Assembly: GCA_009786625.1 (NCBI GenBank)
Contig: WQRT01000045.1
Span: 2,255-7,905 of the forward strand
Direction of reading: 5' to 3'
Source of the DNA: Treponema sp.
GTDB lineage: Bacteria > Spirochaetota > Spirochaetia > Treponematales > Breznakiellaceae
DNA: 5,651 nucleotides
The translations under genes were made by a program, and so were the position numbers. Below, in pieces: positions 1 to 5,179 of this stretch. A model generated the notes under the pieces. That model was not told the DNA's origin. It saw only the letters and a program-made list of their open reading frames with translations, and made no database searches. The stretch's first letter is position 1, and each line of letters begins with the position of its first letter.

Positions 1-197
1 AAGAAGACCTTGCCGTCGTATGTGTTCTTTGGATAAACGCCGGAGATACAGCTTGTAAGCGTTGATTTGCCCGCGCCGTTTTCTCCGCAAAGTGAATGAA
101 TCTCGCCTTTTTTAACTTTTAAACTGACATTTTCAAGCGCTCTTACTCCGGGGAACTCCTTGGACAGGTTTTCAATTTCCAGTATATACTCGCTCAT
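1..197 (-). CDS. Monosaccharide ABC transporter ATP-binding protein, N-terminal part (GguA/XylG-like)
   Basis: This is the first 65 codons of an ABC ATPase that continues past the left edge. It would hydrolyse ATP on the cytoplasmic face of a sugar importer. The protein begins [20 protein letters not shown] and carries a complete Walker A motif, GENGAGKST, near residues 44-52, followed by [14 protein letters not shown]. The GVYP...TYDG stretch is typical of the GguA/XylG/MglA class, which normally has about 500 residues and two fused nucleotide-binding domains; the second domain and all other motifs lie outside the window. Two ATGs are adjacent (200 and 197). I chose 197 because the GGAG at 206-203 is then 5 bases away instead of 2. 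It lies 77 bases downstream of the ChvE-like binding-protein gene on the same strand, so it is probably in the same operon, with a hairpin terminator between them. The exact sugar cannot be told from this fragment. Confidence 0.9.
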   Translation of the reverse strand, partial: MSEYILEIENLSKEFPGVRALENVSLKVKKGEIHSLCGENGAGKSTLTSCISGVYPKNTYDGKVF

Positions 198-227
198 CAT
201 TTCTCCGGCGTAAAAGCGGCAGTGCGC

Positions 228-261
228 AAAAAATATCCGGCTGAATTGCGTTCAGCCGGAT
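228..261 (-). terminator. Intrinsic terminator/attenuator between chvE and the ABC ATPase
   Basis: Read on the minus strand, ATCCGGCTGAA (261-251) pairs perfectly with TTCAGCCGGAT (245-235) across a 5-base loop. This 11-bp stem is followed by A and six T residues (233-228). It begins 13 bases after the chvE stop codon and ends before the ATPase ribosome binding site. The form is that of a rho-independent terminator. Its position inside a transporter operon suggests partial termination, giving more binding protein than ATPase; it could also stabilise the 3' end of a processed chvE message. Confidence 0.85.
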
Positions 262-274
262 GATGATTGGAAAA

Positions 275-1390
275 CTAGTTCCTTAAGTTTGTTGCCTGAT
301 GCTGTTCATAAAAACCTGCATCAACCGGAACATTAAGGTTTCCTCTTGTTACGAGGATCGGATCCAGAAGATATGCCTGTACATATTTTCTTCCGGTGTT
401 GCCGATTTCGGCGAGATCGCCTGTGGCAAGGACTGCGCCCGGAATATTGATGGGCTGGTTGTTGAGAATCTGATCAGCTAACAGAATTGCCGCTCTCGCG
501 AGAAGAGCTGTGTCTTTAAACACTGTGCTGTACTGTTCGCCGTTTTTAATCGATACAGCAGAATCATATTCAGCGTCCTGACCTGAGATTACAGGCAGGT
601 TGCCGCGGTATCTGGCATCTGATTTAAGCGCTTCGATGATGGCGCGGGCAAGTGTATCATTGGGAGCAAGAACCGCGTCAAGAACTACGTCGCGGGCATC
701 GTTACTGAGAAGGTTTTCCATGCGTGTTTTCGCAACGGGAGCCTGCCAGTTTTCTGTGGCGATTCTCTGGAAGTTATCCCTGTCCGCTGATGTTCTGGGA
801 TAAGGTCCTACAACCCGAAGAACGCCTCTGTCGATGTACGGGTTAAGAATACTCATAGCGCCGTCAAAGAAGAAGAACGCGTTTCCGTCTGTCGGGGATC
901 CGGCAAACAGTGTGATGTTTTTAGGCGCTGCCGCTGTAGCCGCGCCGAGATTAAGACCCGCTACAATACTTTCGGCTTGAAGAACGCCGACTTTGAAGTT
1001 ATTAAAAGTGATGTAGTAGTTATAGTCCGCCGAGTTAGGAATTATGCGGTCATAAGCGATAACAGCTACATTTCCGCGGCCAGCTTCGGCAATTACCGAC
1101 GCGACGCCGTCATTGATACAGCCGACGATCAGGGCTTTTGCTCCCTGGGTCAGGAAGCTCTGGATCTGTGTGTTCTGATCAGCCTGATTCGCGTTACCGT
1201 ACTGTACTTCCGCGCGGTATCCTTTCGCTTCTGCTTCTGTTTTGAGCGAGTTGCCGTCTTTTACCCACCTCATAACGTGGGTTTCCGGCATTGCGATACC
1301 AATTAAGGTTCCGCCCGATCCTTTACAACTGACTGCCGTGAAAGAGGCTGCCAACAGTAAGACTAATAAAACCGCAGTAATTTTCTTCAT
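275..1390 (-). CDS. chvE: ChvE-like sugar ABC transporter substrate-binding lipoprotein
   Basis: This 371-residue periplasmic binding protein would capture monosaccharides and hand them to an ABC permease. Residues 1-22 form a lipoprotein signal: MKK, a hydrophobic core, then AVSC with Cys22 as the lipidation site; the box is loose, as is common in spirochaetes. The mature protein has the two-lobed periplasmic-binding fold of the ribose/galactose class. Stretches closely resembling Agrobacterium ChvE are GIAMP (31-35), RW near 41, IAYDRII (111-117), TFNNFKVGVLQ (128-138), AGSPTDGNAFFFFDGAM (163-179), SGQDAE (269-274) and GEQYSTVFKD (284-293). ChvE binds several aldoses, so the substrate may be xylose, glucose, galactose or arabinose; the sequence does not decide. 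GGAGG (1402-1398) lies 7 bases before the ATG. The ATPase gene follows on the same strand after a hairpin. A permease gene is expected beyond the window. The length is near the family norm once the lipoprotein leader is counted, and nothing appears broken. Confidence 0.93.
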   Translation of the reverse strand: MKKITAVLLVLLLAASFTAVSCKGSGGTLIGIAMPETHVMRWVKDGNSLKTEAEAKGYRAEVQYGNANQADQNTQIQSFLTQGAKALIVGCINDGVASVIAEAGRGNVAVIAYDRIIPNSADYNYYITFNNFKVGVLQAESIVAGLNLGAATAAAPKNITLFAGSPTDGNAFFFFDGAMSILNPYIDRGVLRVVGPYPRTSADRDNFQRIATENWQAPVAKTRMENLLSNDARDVVLDAVLAPNDTLARAIIEALKSDARYRGNLPVISGQDAEYDSAVSIKNGEQYSTVFKDTALLARAAILLADQILNNQPINIPGAVLATGDLAEIGNTGRKYVQAYLLDPILVTRGNLNVPVDAGFYEQHQATNLRN

Positions 1391-1434
1391 GTTTTTTCCT
1401 CCATAAAAAATAATGAATAATTTTATACAAGCCC

Positions 1435-1464
1435 ATTATGCCTGAATTCTCAATCTTTTTGCAA
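1435..1464 (-). promoter_or_regulatory. Probable sigma-70 promoter of chvE
   Basis: On the minus strand a TTGCAA -35 box (1464-1459) is separated by 18 bases from a CATAAT -10 box (1440-1435). This gives a start near 1428 and a leader of roughly 38 bases containing GGAGG. A second -10-like TATAAA lies at 1427-1422 but has no -35 at good spacing. The spacer contains GATTGAGA, which partly matches the half-site of the palindrome at the hflK promoter. The match is short and may be chance. Confidence 0.55.
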
Positions 1465-1475
1465 GTACCGGGCTT

Positions 1476-1503
1476 AAAAAAAGGCGGCCGCTGCCTTTTT
1501 TTT
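1476..1503. terminator. Bidirectional terminator-like hairpin between chvE and trmH-family gene
   Basis: Seven A residues (1476-1482), GGCGG, a CCG loop, CTGCC and eight T residues (1496-1503) form a stem with five core pairs (one G-U) extended by seven A-U pairs. The stem would be followed by U-runs on either strand. No gene on the plus strand ends here, so its probable use is on the minus strand. There it could stop antisense transcripts coming through the methyltransferase gene before they enter the transporter operon. Its right arm overlaps the -35 region of the methyltransferase promoter. Confidence 0.7.
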
Positions 1504-1518
1504 AATTCTGTGTATAAT
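1491..1518 (+). promoter_or_regulatory. Probable promoter of trmH-family gene with perfect -10
   Basis: A perfect TATAAT (1513-1518), preceded by TGTG, ends 6 bases before the ATG at 1525. The -35 region is weak: CTGCCT at 1491-1496 with a 16-base spacer is the best candidate, and it lies in the right arm of the hairpin. With normal spacing, transcription would begin at or within a base or two of the A of the start codon, giving a leaderless message. Confidence 0.55.
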
Positions 1519-1524
1519 GGGAGA

Positions 1525-2319
1525 ATGCGTAATAAACTGACTGATGAACTTGCGGTCTGCGGAATAAACGCGGTAATCGCCGTTGCAGAACATCATCCCC
1601 AAACGATCAACCGGCTCTTCTTGCGCGAAGACCGTTTTTATTCATTTACCGAAATTTGCAAGCAGCTTGCCGAGCGTAAAAGGCCGTATAAAATCTGCGA
1701 GGACGAAGAACTTGAGCGCATTTGCAAAACTGTTCATCATCAGGGAGTTGTTGCCATGATCGAGGAGCCTGTTGTCGAGCCGCTCAGCCTTGAAGACCTT
1801 GAGCTGTGGGCAAGCGAAGGAAAAACCGGCGTTATTCTGCACTCTGTCGGCAACGATCACAATTTGGGCGCAATCGCAAGGGCGGCGGCTTTCTTTGACG
1901 CCGGTTTTATCGTACTGAACGAAAACGACTCGTCATTTGAAGACGAAATACATTTGACAACCAGCGCCTACCGTGTTGCCGAAGGAGCGTTCGAGCATTT
2001 GACAATCCGAAGCATATCAAACACCGCCGCTTTTCTAAAGGACGCTTCCAGACAGCTTGTAACGATCGGCACTGACACAAGAGCAAGAATGAGAATCAGC
2101 GATCTCGCGGGTATTGTCAGCACCCCAAAAGTAATGAAGTTAAGATCGGGCGGACGCCCCGGAATCGCCCTTGTTCTTGGCAACGAAGAAACAGGAATCC
2201 CTAAAAATGTGAAAGATAAATGTTCATACCTGCTTCGTATTCCCGGAACGGGAAACATTGAAAGCCTTAATGTTTCACAGGCGGCCGCGCTGTTTCTCCA
2301 TGCGGTATTTGAATTATAA
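1525..2319 (+). CDS. SpoU/TrmH-family RNA 2'-O-methyltransferase (YfiF-like)
   Basis: This 264-residue protein would transfer a methyl group from S-adenosylmethionine to a ribose 2'-hydroxyl in tRNA or rRNA. An N-terminal substrate-binding domain (about 8-80, starting VCGINAV and ending HHQGVVAMI) precedes a SPOUT knot domain. The three SpoU motifs are present: NLGAIAR (113-119, with the likely catalytic Arg119), LVLGNEETGIP (216-226) and IPGTGNIESLNVSQAAALF (239-257). The residues VCGINA, HHQGV, VAEGAFEHL and GTGNIESLNVS recall E. coli YfiF more than RlmB or TrmH, so the RNA target is not predictable. The frame is open back to an ATG at 1438, but that extension would encode the terminator hairpin and lies upstream of the TATAAT, so 1525 is preferred. 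A GGGAG sits only one base before this ATG, too close for a normal ribosome binding site. The gene is monocistronic or read with the small gene downstream. Confidence 0.9.
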   Translation: MRNKLTDELAVCGINAVIAVAEHHPQTINRLFLREDRFYSFTEICKQLAERKRPYKICEDEELERICKTVHHQGVVAMIEEPVVEPLSLEDLELWASEGKTGVILHSVGNDHNLGAIARAAAFFDAGFIVLNENDSSFEDEIHLTTSAYRVAEGAFEHLTIRSISNTAAFLKDASRQLVTIGTDTRARMRISDLAGIVSTPKVMKLRSGGRPGIALVLGNEETGIPKNVKDKCSYLLRIPGTGNIESLNVSQAAALFLHAVFEL

Positions 2320-2340
2320 ATAAATGTTATAGTCTTAAAT

Positions 2341-2362
2341 ATATTTAATTTAAATTAAATAT
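2341..2362. repeat. Perfect 22-bp A+T-only palindrome
   Basis: The 22 bases are their own reverse complement and contain only A and T. The symmetry resumes after one mismatch on each side: AAA at 2337-2339 faces TTT at 2364-2366. It lies 21 bases past the methyltransferase stop codon and is followed by a short T-run (2362-2366), so it could be a weak terminator for that gene. It is also 5 bases from the -35 of the next promoter, so a DNA-bending or protein-binding role is possible. Spacers here are so AT-rich that the significance is uncertain. Confidence 0.5.
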
Positions 2363-2367
2363 TTTTC

Positions 2368-2396
2368 TTGTGAATTTTATAGTATTCCTATATAAT
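2368..2396 (+). promoter_or_regulatory. Strong sigma-70 promoter of the small HhH gene
   Basis: TTGTGA (2368-2373) is followed by a 17-base spacer and a perfect TATAAT (2391-2396). Transcription would start near 2403. This leaves a leader of about 25 bases containing AAGGAG at 2416-2421, 6 bases before the ATG. It is one of the best-formed promoters in the window and implies substantial expression of a 71-residue protein. Confidence 0.8.
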
Positions 2397-2427
2397 TAAT
2401 TAATTTTATCAAATCAAGGAGAATGGT

Positions 2428-2643
2428 ATGGAAATTGACAAAGTATTAGACAAAGCGTACGAGAAGAAATCCTTTAAGGAAATCGCAGACGCCCCGGTTG
2501 ACGCACTTCAGGGTATTAGCGCAGAAGGCGCAAAAATGCTGAAAGATGTTCTCAAAGTAAAAACAGTCAAAGACCTTGCGAAATGCAAATATTTCCGCTG
2601 GGCTCAGGCAATCGCTACTTTCGCCGAATATACCAGCGACTAG
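2428..2643 (+). CDS. Small conserved-looking protein, probable helix-hairpin-helix fold
   Basis: This is a 71-residue, charged, soluble protein with no signal peptide or membrane segment. After a lysine- and glutamate-rich start (KAYEKKSFKEIADAPV), the segment ALQGISAEGAKMLKDVL followed by KVKTVKDLA (26-51) has the pattern of a helix-hairpin-helix element: L-x-GI at the turn, a second helix, then a T-V-x-D-L-A cap. Such elements usually contact nucleic acid or mediate protein contacts. The C-terminal KYFRWAQAIATFAEY (54-68) is an aromatic, amphipathic helix. I recall similar small proteins with the A-P-V-x-A-L-Q-G-I and WAQAI patterns in other bacteria and archaea but cannot name the family or its function. 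The AAGGAG site with good spacing, its own near-consensus promoter and sensible composition make it a real gene. It has no evident functional tie to the methyltransferase before it or the convergent pfk after it. Confidence 0.82.
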   Translation: MEIDKVLDKAYEKKSFKEIADAPVDALQGISAEGAKMLKDVLKVKTVKDLAKCKYFRWAQAIATFAEYTSD

Positions 2644-2651
2644 TATTTACC

Positions 2652-2694
2652 GCCGTGGAGAAACGGCGCCGTTGTAACGGGGTCTCTCCACGGC
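2652..2694. other. Compound hairpin in the convergent spacer
   Basis: GCCGTGGAGA (2652-2661) pairs perfectly with TCTCCACGGC (2685-2694). The 23-base interior contains the palindrome AACGGCGCCGTT (2662-2673), which can form a second helix stacked on the outer stem, then a further AACGG (2676-2680) that could compete for CCGTT. It starts 8 bases after the stop codon of the small gene and is about 70 bases past the end of pfk on the other strand. Neither side has a U-run, so it is not a standard intrinsic terminator. It may protect the 3' end of the small mRNA, or be a copy of a dispersed palindromic repeat. Confidence 0.65.
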
Positions 2695-2763
2695 AGAAAA
2701 ATCATTTAAAAAATTCCGTATTAAACATTGATAAGCATATACAGAACTTTTATTCCTCTTCCT

Positions 2764-4095
2764 TTAATCTCCGAATGTGTTAATCATCAGAGGCGGTTGG
2801 TGCGTTGCATCCAGAGTGTCGCGCCACAAGCTGCTTTCCGGGTTTACCTTGTTGCGGTGTGAAATTACCATTTTGATCGGCAGATGTACAAACCTGTTGT
2901 TCACAAGACCGATGATGATTTTGGTTTTTCCTGCCATCGCCGCGTGTACCGCCGCGTTGCCGAGGCGTTCGCAGTAAATTGAATCGTCAGGGTTAGCCGG
3001 CGAGGAACGAATCGCATAACTTGGATCGATGTACTTAAGATTTATCTCCATGCCTTTTTCTTCAAAGTGTTTGATAATTCTGCTGCGCAGATATACACCG
3101 ACATCCGCCATTTTAATATTTCCGCCGGCATCGAATTTTTTATCCTTTATAAGCTGATCCTGCATCGCGCCTTCAGCGACAACGATCAGGGCATGACCCC
3201 GCTTTCTGACGCGGTCTTCAAGGTGAGTTAAAAGGCCGTTGTAGCCTTCCAGATTGAACGGTACTTCGGGAATTAATACAAAGTTTACTTCGTGGCTTGC
3301 GAGCGCCGTGTGCGCCGCAATGTAACCGGCGTCCCTGCCCATTACTTTTACAAGACCGATACCGTTAATCGCGGAAACTGCTTCTACGTGCGCCGCCGAT
3401 ACTACTTCGACAGCTTTCGCTACAGCAGTGTTAAAACCAAATGAGCGGTCGATTAGAGCAAAGTCGTTGTCTACAGTTTTGGGAATTCCAATCATCGCGA
3501 TTTTTAGATTTCTTTTATCGAGTTCTTCGGCAATATCAAGAGTTCCCCGCTGAGTTCCGTCGCCGCCGACTGTAAACAGCATATTCAGGTTGAGTTTTTC
3601 CATCGTATCAACGATCTTTTCCACTTCCCTGCCGCCGCCGCGCGCGCTGCCGAGGAAAGTGCCGCCCAGCTTATGAATATCATCTACTGTATCGGGATTA
3701 AGCTGTTTTACACCGTGGTGATGTTCCGGCAAAAAGCCCAGATAACCGTAGCGGATGCCGGTAATTCTTGTTACGCCGTAATTGGTCCACAAACAACGCA
3801 CAATAGCGCGGATAACATCGTTGATTCCGGGGCAGAGGCCGCCGCATGTTACAATTCCGGCGTGAACGTGCGCCGGTGTAAAATATATGAACTCTCTGGG
3901 ACCGGCGCGTTCAAGAACCTGCGTTCTGTCTACAGGCGGCTGATCTCCGGGAACAATAAACGAACTTAACCGGACAAACCTGTCGTTCGTAACATAATCA
4001 GCGGCTTTATCTCCGTGAACTTTGGACATTAAAATCGGCGATTTAACCGTCGGCTTTCCTAATTCCTCAATTGTAAAATCAAACTTATAATCCAT
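2764..4095 (-). CDS. pfk: 6-phosphofructokinase, plant/trypanosome type, probably ATP-dependent
   Basis: This 443-residue cytosolic enzyme phosphorylates fructose 6-phosphate to fructose 1,6-bisphosphate in glycolysis. After an N-terminal extension of about 75 residues, the fold begins with TCGGLCPGIN (83-92). Further landmarks are GGDGTQRG (177-184), PKTVDND (205-211; Asp209 is the expected catalytic base), GIGLVKVMGRDAGYIA (245-260), VVAEGA (305-310) and KYIDPSYAIRSSPAN (354-368). The GGDGTQRG, VKVMGRDAG and YIDPSYxIR patterns match the plant and trypanosome branch and the long spirochaete enzymes rather than E. coli PfkA, which is about 320 residues. In the phosphoryl-donor pocket Gly180 replaces the Asp of pyrophosphate enzymes and indicates ATP. 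Lys206 is a residue shared with pyrophosphate enzymes but also found in ATP-using trypanosomal PFK. ATP use is therefore likely but not proven. AAAGGAG (4112-4106) is 10 bases before the ATG, a slightly long spacing. The gene stands alone, convergent with the small gene and divergent from hflK. Confidence 0.94.
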   Translation of the reverse strand: MDYKFDFTIEELGKPTVKSPILMSKVHGDKAADYVTNDRFVRLSSFIVPGDQPPVDRTQVLERAGPREFIYFTPAHVHAGIVTCGGLCPGINDVIRAIVRCLWTNYGVTRITGIRYGYLGFLPEHHHGVKQLNPDTVDDIHKLGGTFLGSARGGGREVEKIVDTMEKLNLNMLFTVGGDGTQRGTLDIAEELDKRNLKIAMIGIPKTVDNDFALIDRSFGFNTAVAKAVEVVSAAHVEAVSAINGIGLVKVMGRDAGYIAAHTALASHEVNFVLIPEVPFNLEGYNGLLTHLEDRVRKRGHALIVVAEGAMQDQLIKDKKFDAGGNIKMADVGVYLRSRIIKHFEEKGMEINLKYIDPSYAIRSSPANPDDSIYCERLGNAAVHAAMAGKTKIIIGLVNNRFVHLPIKMVISHRNKVNPESSLWRDTLDATHQPPLMINTFGD

Positions 4096-4126
4096 ATAGA
4101 TTTATCTCCTTTTAATAATTTATTAC

Positions 4127-4155
4127 ATTATAATATCAAATCGAACCAAACACAA
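4127..4155 (-). promoter_or_regulatory. Sigma-70 promoter of pfk
   Basis: On the minus strand TTGTGT (4155-4150) is followed by a 17-base spacer and a perfect TATAAT (4132-4127). Transcription would start near 4120, giving a leader of about 25 bases with AAAGGAG. The -35 differs by one base from the TTGTGA of the small HhH gene. TTGTG may therefore be a favoured -35 form in this genome. Confidence 0.75.
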
Positions 4156-4193
4156 TAAAACAATTTTATGTTTTTCCTATAATAATATCGCTA

Positions 4194-4223
4194 TTGCTAC
4201 GGACATGATTGAGTAGTATACTC
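4194..4223 (+). promoter_or_regulatory. Probable hflKC promoter abutting the start codon
   Basis: TTGCTA (4194-4199), an 18-base spacer and TATACT (4218-4223) form a reasonable sigma-70 promoter. The ATG at 4229 begins 6 bases after TATACT, where transcription would be expected to start, so the mRNA may be leaderless. No Shine-Dalgarno sequence precedes the ATG, which fits. An alternative TATAAT at 4178-4183 lacks a good -35; if used, it would give a leader of about 40 bases containing the inverted repeat. Confidence 0.55.
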
Positions 4224-4227
4224 AATC
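4207..4227. promoter_or_regulatory. Perfect 9-bp inverted repeat overlapping hflK -10; candidate operator
   Basis: GATTGAGTA (4207-4215) and TACTCAATC (4219-4227) are perfect reverse complements around a 3-base centre. The palindrome covers the TATACT -10 box and ends one base before the hflK ATG. The right arm's ACTCAATC recurs as a direct repeat at 4241-4248, exactly 21 bases (about two helical turns) downstream and inside the first hflK codons. The arrangement suits a repressor site. If transcription starts upstream instead, the same bases would form a hairpin next to the start codon. Confidence 0.55.
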
Positions 4228-4228
4228 T

Positions 4229-5179
4229 ATGAAATTTTCAACTCAATCAATGGGCAGATTCAGCCCGAAAATGTTAGGAATGATTATTATTGCATTGCTG
4301 GCGCTTATTTTTTTAGGCACCAGCGTTTTTATCGTTGATCAGACCGAACAGGCGGTAATAACCCGTTTCGGCAGGTTTATCAGTATAAGGGATCCGGGTC
4401 TTCATTTTAAAATGCCTTTCGGCATCGACCGTAACTACACGGTAAACGTCAGGACAGTACAGACCGAGGAATTCGGCTATCGAACAATGAGGAGCGGTAA
4501 TTTCCCCGCGTACTCAAGCCAGACAGGTGAATCAGTTATGCTGACAGGCGATTTGAATATTATCGATGTCGAATGGATTATCCAGTACCGCGTCGATAAT
4601 CCGAGAGCATGGGTTTTTAATGTCCATGAACGCCGCGAAACAATCCGGGACGTATCGCGGTCTGTAATCAATCAGGCGGTCGGCGATCGCGCGATTATGG
4701 ACATCATGGGAGCTGAGCGCAGCGCAATCGAAGCGGAAGCGCTCGGCCTGATGAACGATACTTTCAACGAGTACGCGCTGGGCATTAATGTTATCGCCGT
4801 AAGGCTCCAGAATGTTACGCCTCCGACAGGCGTACAGGAAGCCTTTGAGGATGTAAACAAAGCCATTCAGGATCGCGAGCGGCTTATCAACGAAGGACAG
4901 CAGTCCTATAACGAGCAAATTCCAAGAGCCAGAGGCGATGCCGACAGGATGATTCAGGAAGCCCGCGGTTACGCGCTTGAACGCATAAACAGGGCAAACG
5001 GCGATGTAGCCCGTTTCAATTCCGTGTACGAGGAATTCCGTCAGGCACCTGATGTTACAAGGCAGAGGCTTTATTACGAGATGATCGAAGAAGTATTTAA
5101 AAACGAGACCGGTATAAGAATTATCGACAGAAACCTTGATAATTTCCTGCCTCTTCTTAACATGGGAGGAAACAGATAA
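4229..5179 (+). CDS. hflK: FtsH protease activity modulator HflK
   Basis: HflK is a membrane-anchored SPFH/prohibitin-family protein that assembles with HflC around the FtsH protease and restrains its degradation of membrane substrates. This copy has 316 residues. Residues 16-36 are a single transmembrane segment. The SPFH domain follows from about 37, with VDQTEQAVITRFGRF (36-50) and DPGLHFKMPFGID (55-67) as diagnostic stretches, then ALGINVIAVRLQNVTPP (183-199). A helical coiled-coil region (about 200-270) contains IQDRERLINEGQ and IPRARGDADRMIQEARGYA, both highly typical of HflK. It lacks the long Gly/Pro-rich cytoplasmic N-terminus of the E. coli protein (about 419 residues); short forms are common elsewhere. 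No Shine-Dalgarno site precedes the ATG. In-frame ATGs at 4250 and 4271 are alternatives that would shorten the N-terminus without losing the membrane segment. The stop codon overlaps the hflC start by one base. Confidence 0.95.
   Translation: MKFSTQSMGRFSPKMLGMIIIALLALIFLGTSVFIVDQTEQAVITRFGRFISIRDPGLHFKMPFGIDRNYTVNVRTVQTEEFGYRTMRSGNFPAYSSQTGESVMLTGDLNIIDVEWIIQYRVDNPRAWVFNVHERRETIRDVSRSVINQAVGDRAIMDIMGAERSAIEAEALGLMNDTFNEYALGINVIAVRLQNVTPPTGVQEAFEDVNKAIQDRERLINEGQQSYNEQIPRARGDADRMIQEARGYALERINRANGDVARFNSVYEEFRQAPDVTRQRLYYEMIEEVFKNETGIRIIDRNLDNFLPLLNMGGNR

Noticed and set aside
977..1306. 109-codon open frame on the plus strand opposite chvE
   Set aside because: It lies wholly inside a clear binding-protein gene, has no ribosome binding site and shows no recognisable protein pattern. 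The same applies to the plus-strand frames at 299-481 and 600-803.
1441..1464. Shared regulator linking chvE and hflK through the CTCAATC motif (1449-1455, 4221-4227, 4242-4248)
   Set aside because: Only seven bases match at chvE and no inverted partner is present there, so chance is a sufficient explanation.
1438..1524. In-frame upstream extension of the methyltransferase gene starting at ATG 1438 or GTG 1510
   Set aside because: The extension would translate the terminator hairpin and the TATAAT box, has no ribosome binding site, and adds no family-like residues. ATG 1525 begins just before the conserved N-terminal domain.
2652..2694. tRNA or small structured RNA gene
   Set aside because: At 43 bases the hairpin is too short for a tRNA, has no cloverleaf arms and no promoter of its own, so it is reported only as a hairpin.
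3673..3969. 98-codon open frame on the plus strand opposite pfk
   Set aside because: It is fully antisense to highly conserved pfk codons and has no supporting signals. The frame at 2777-2977 is rejected for the same reason.
4532..4918. 128-codon open frame on the minus strand opposite hflK
   Set aside because: It is a shadow of the SPFH coding region, without a ribosome binding site or recognisable motifs.
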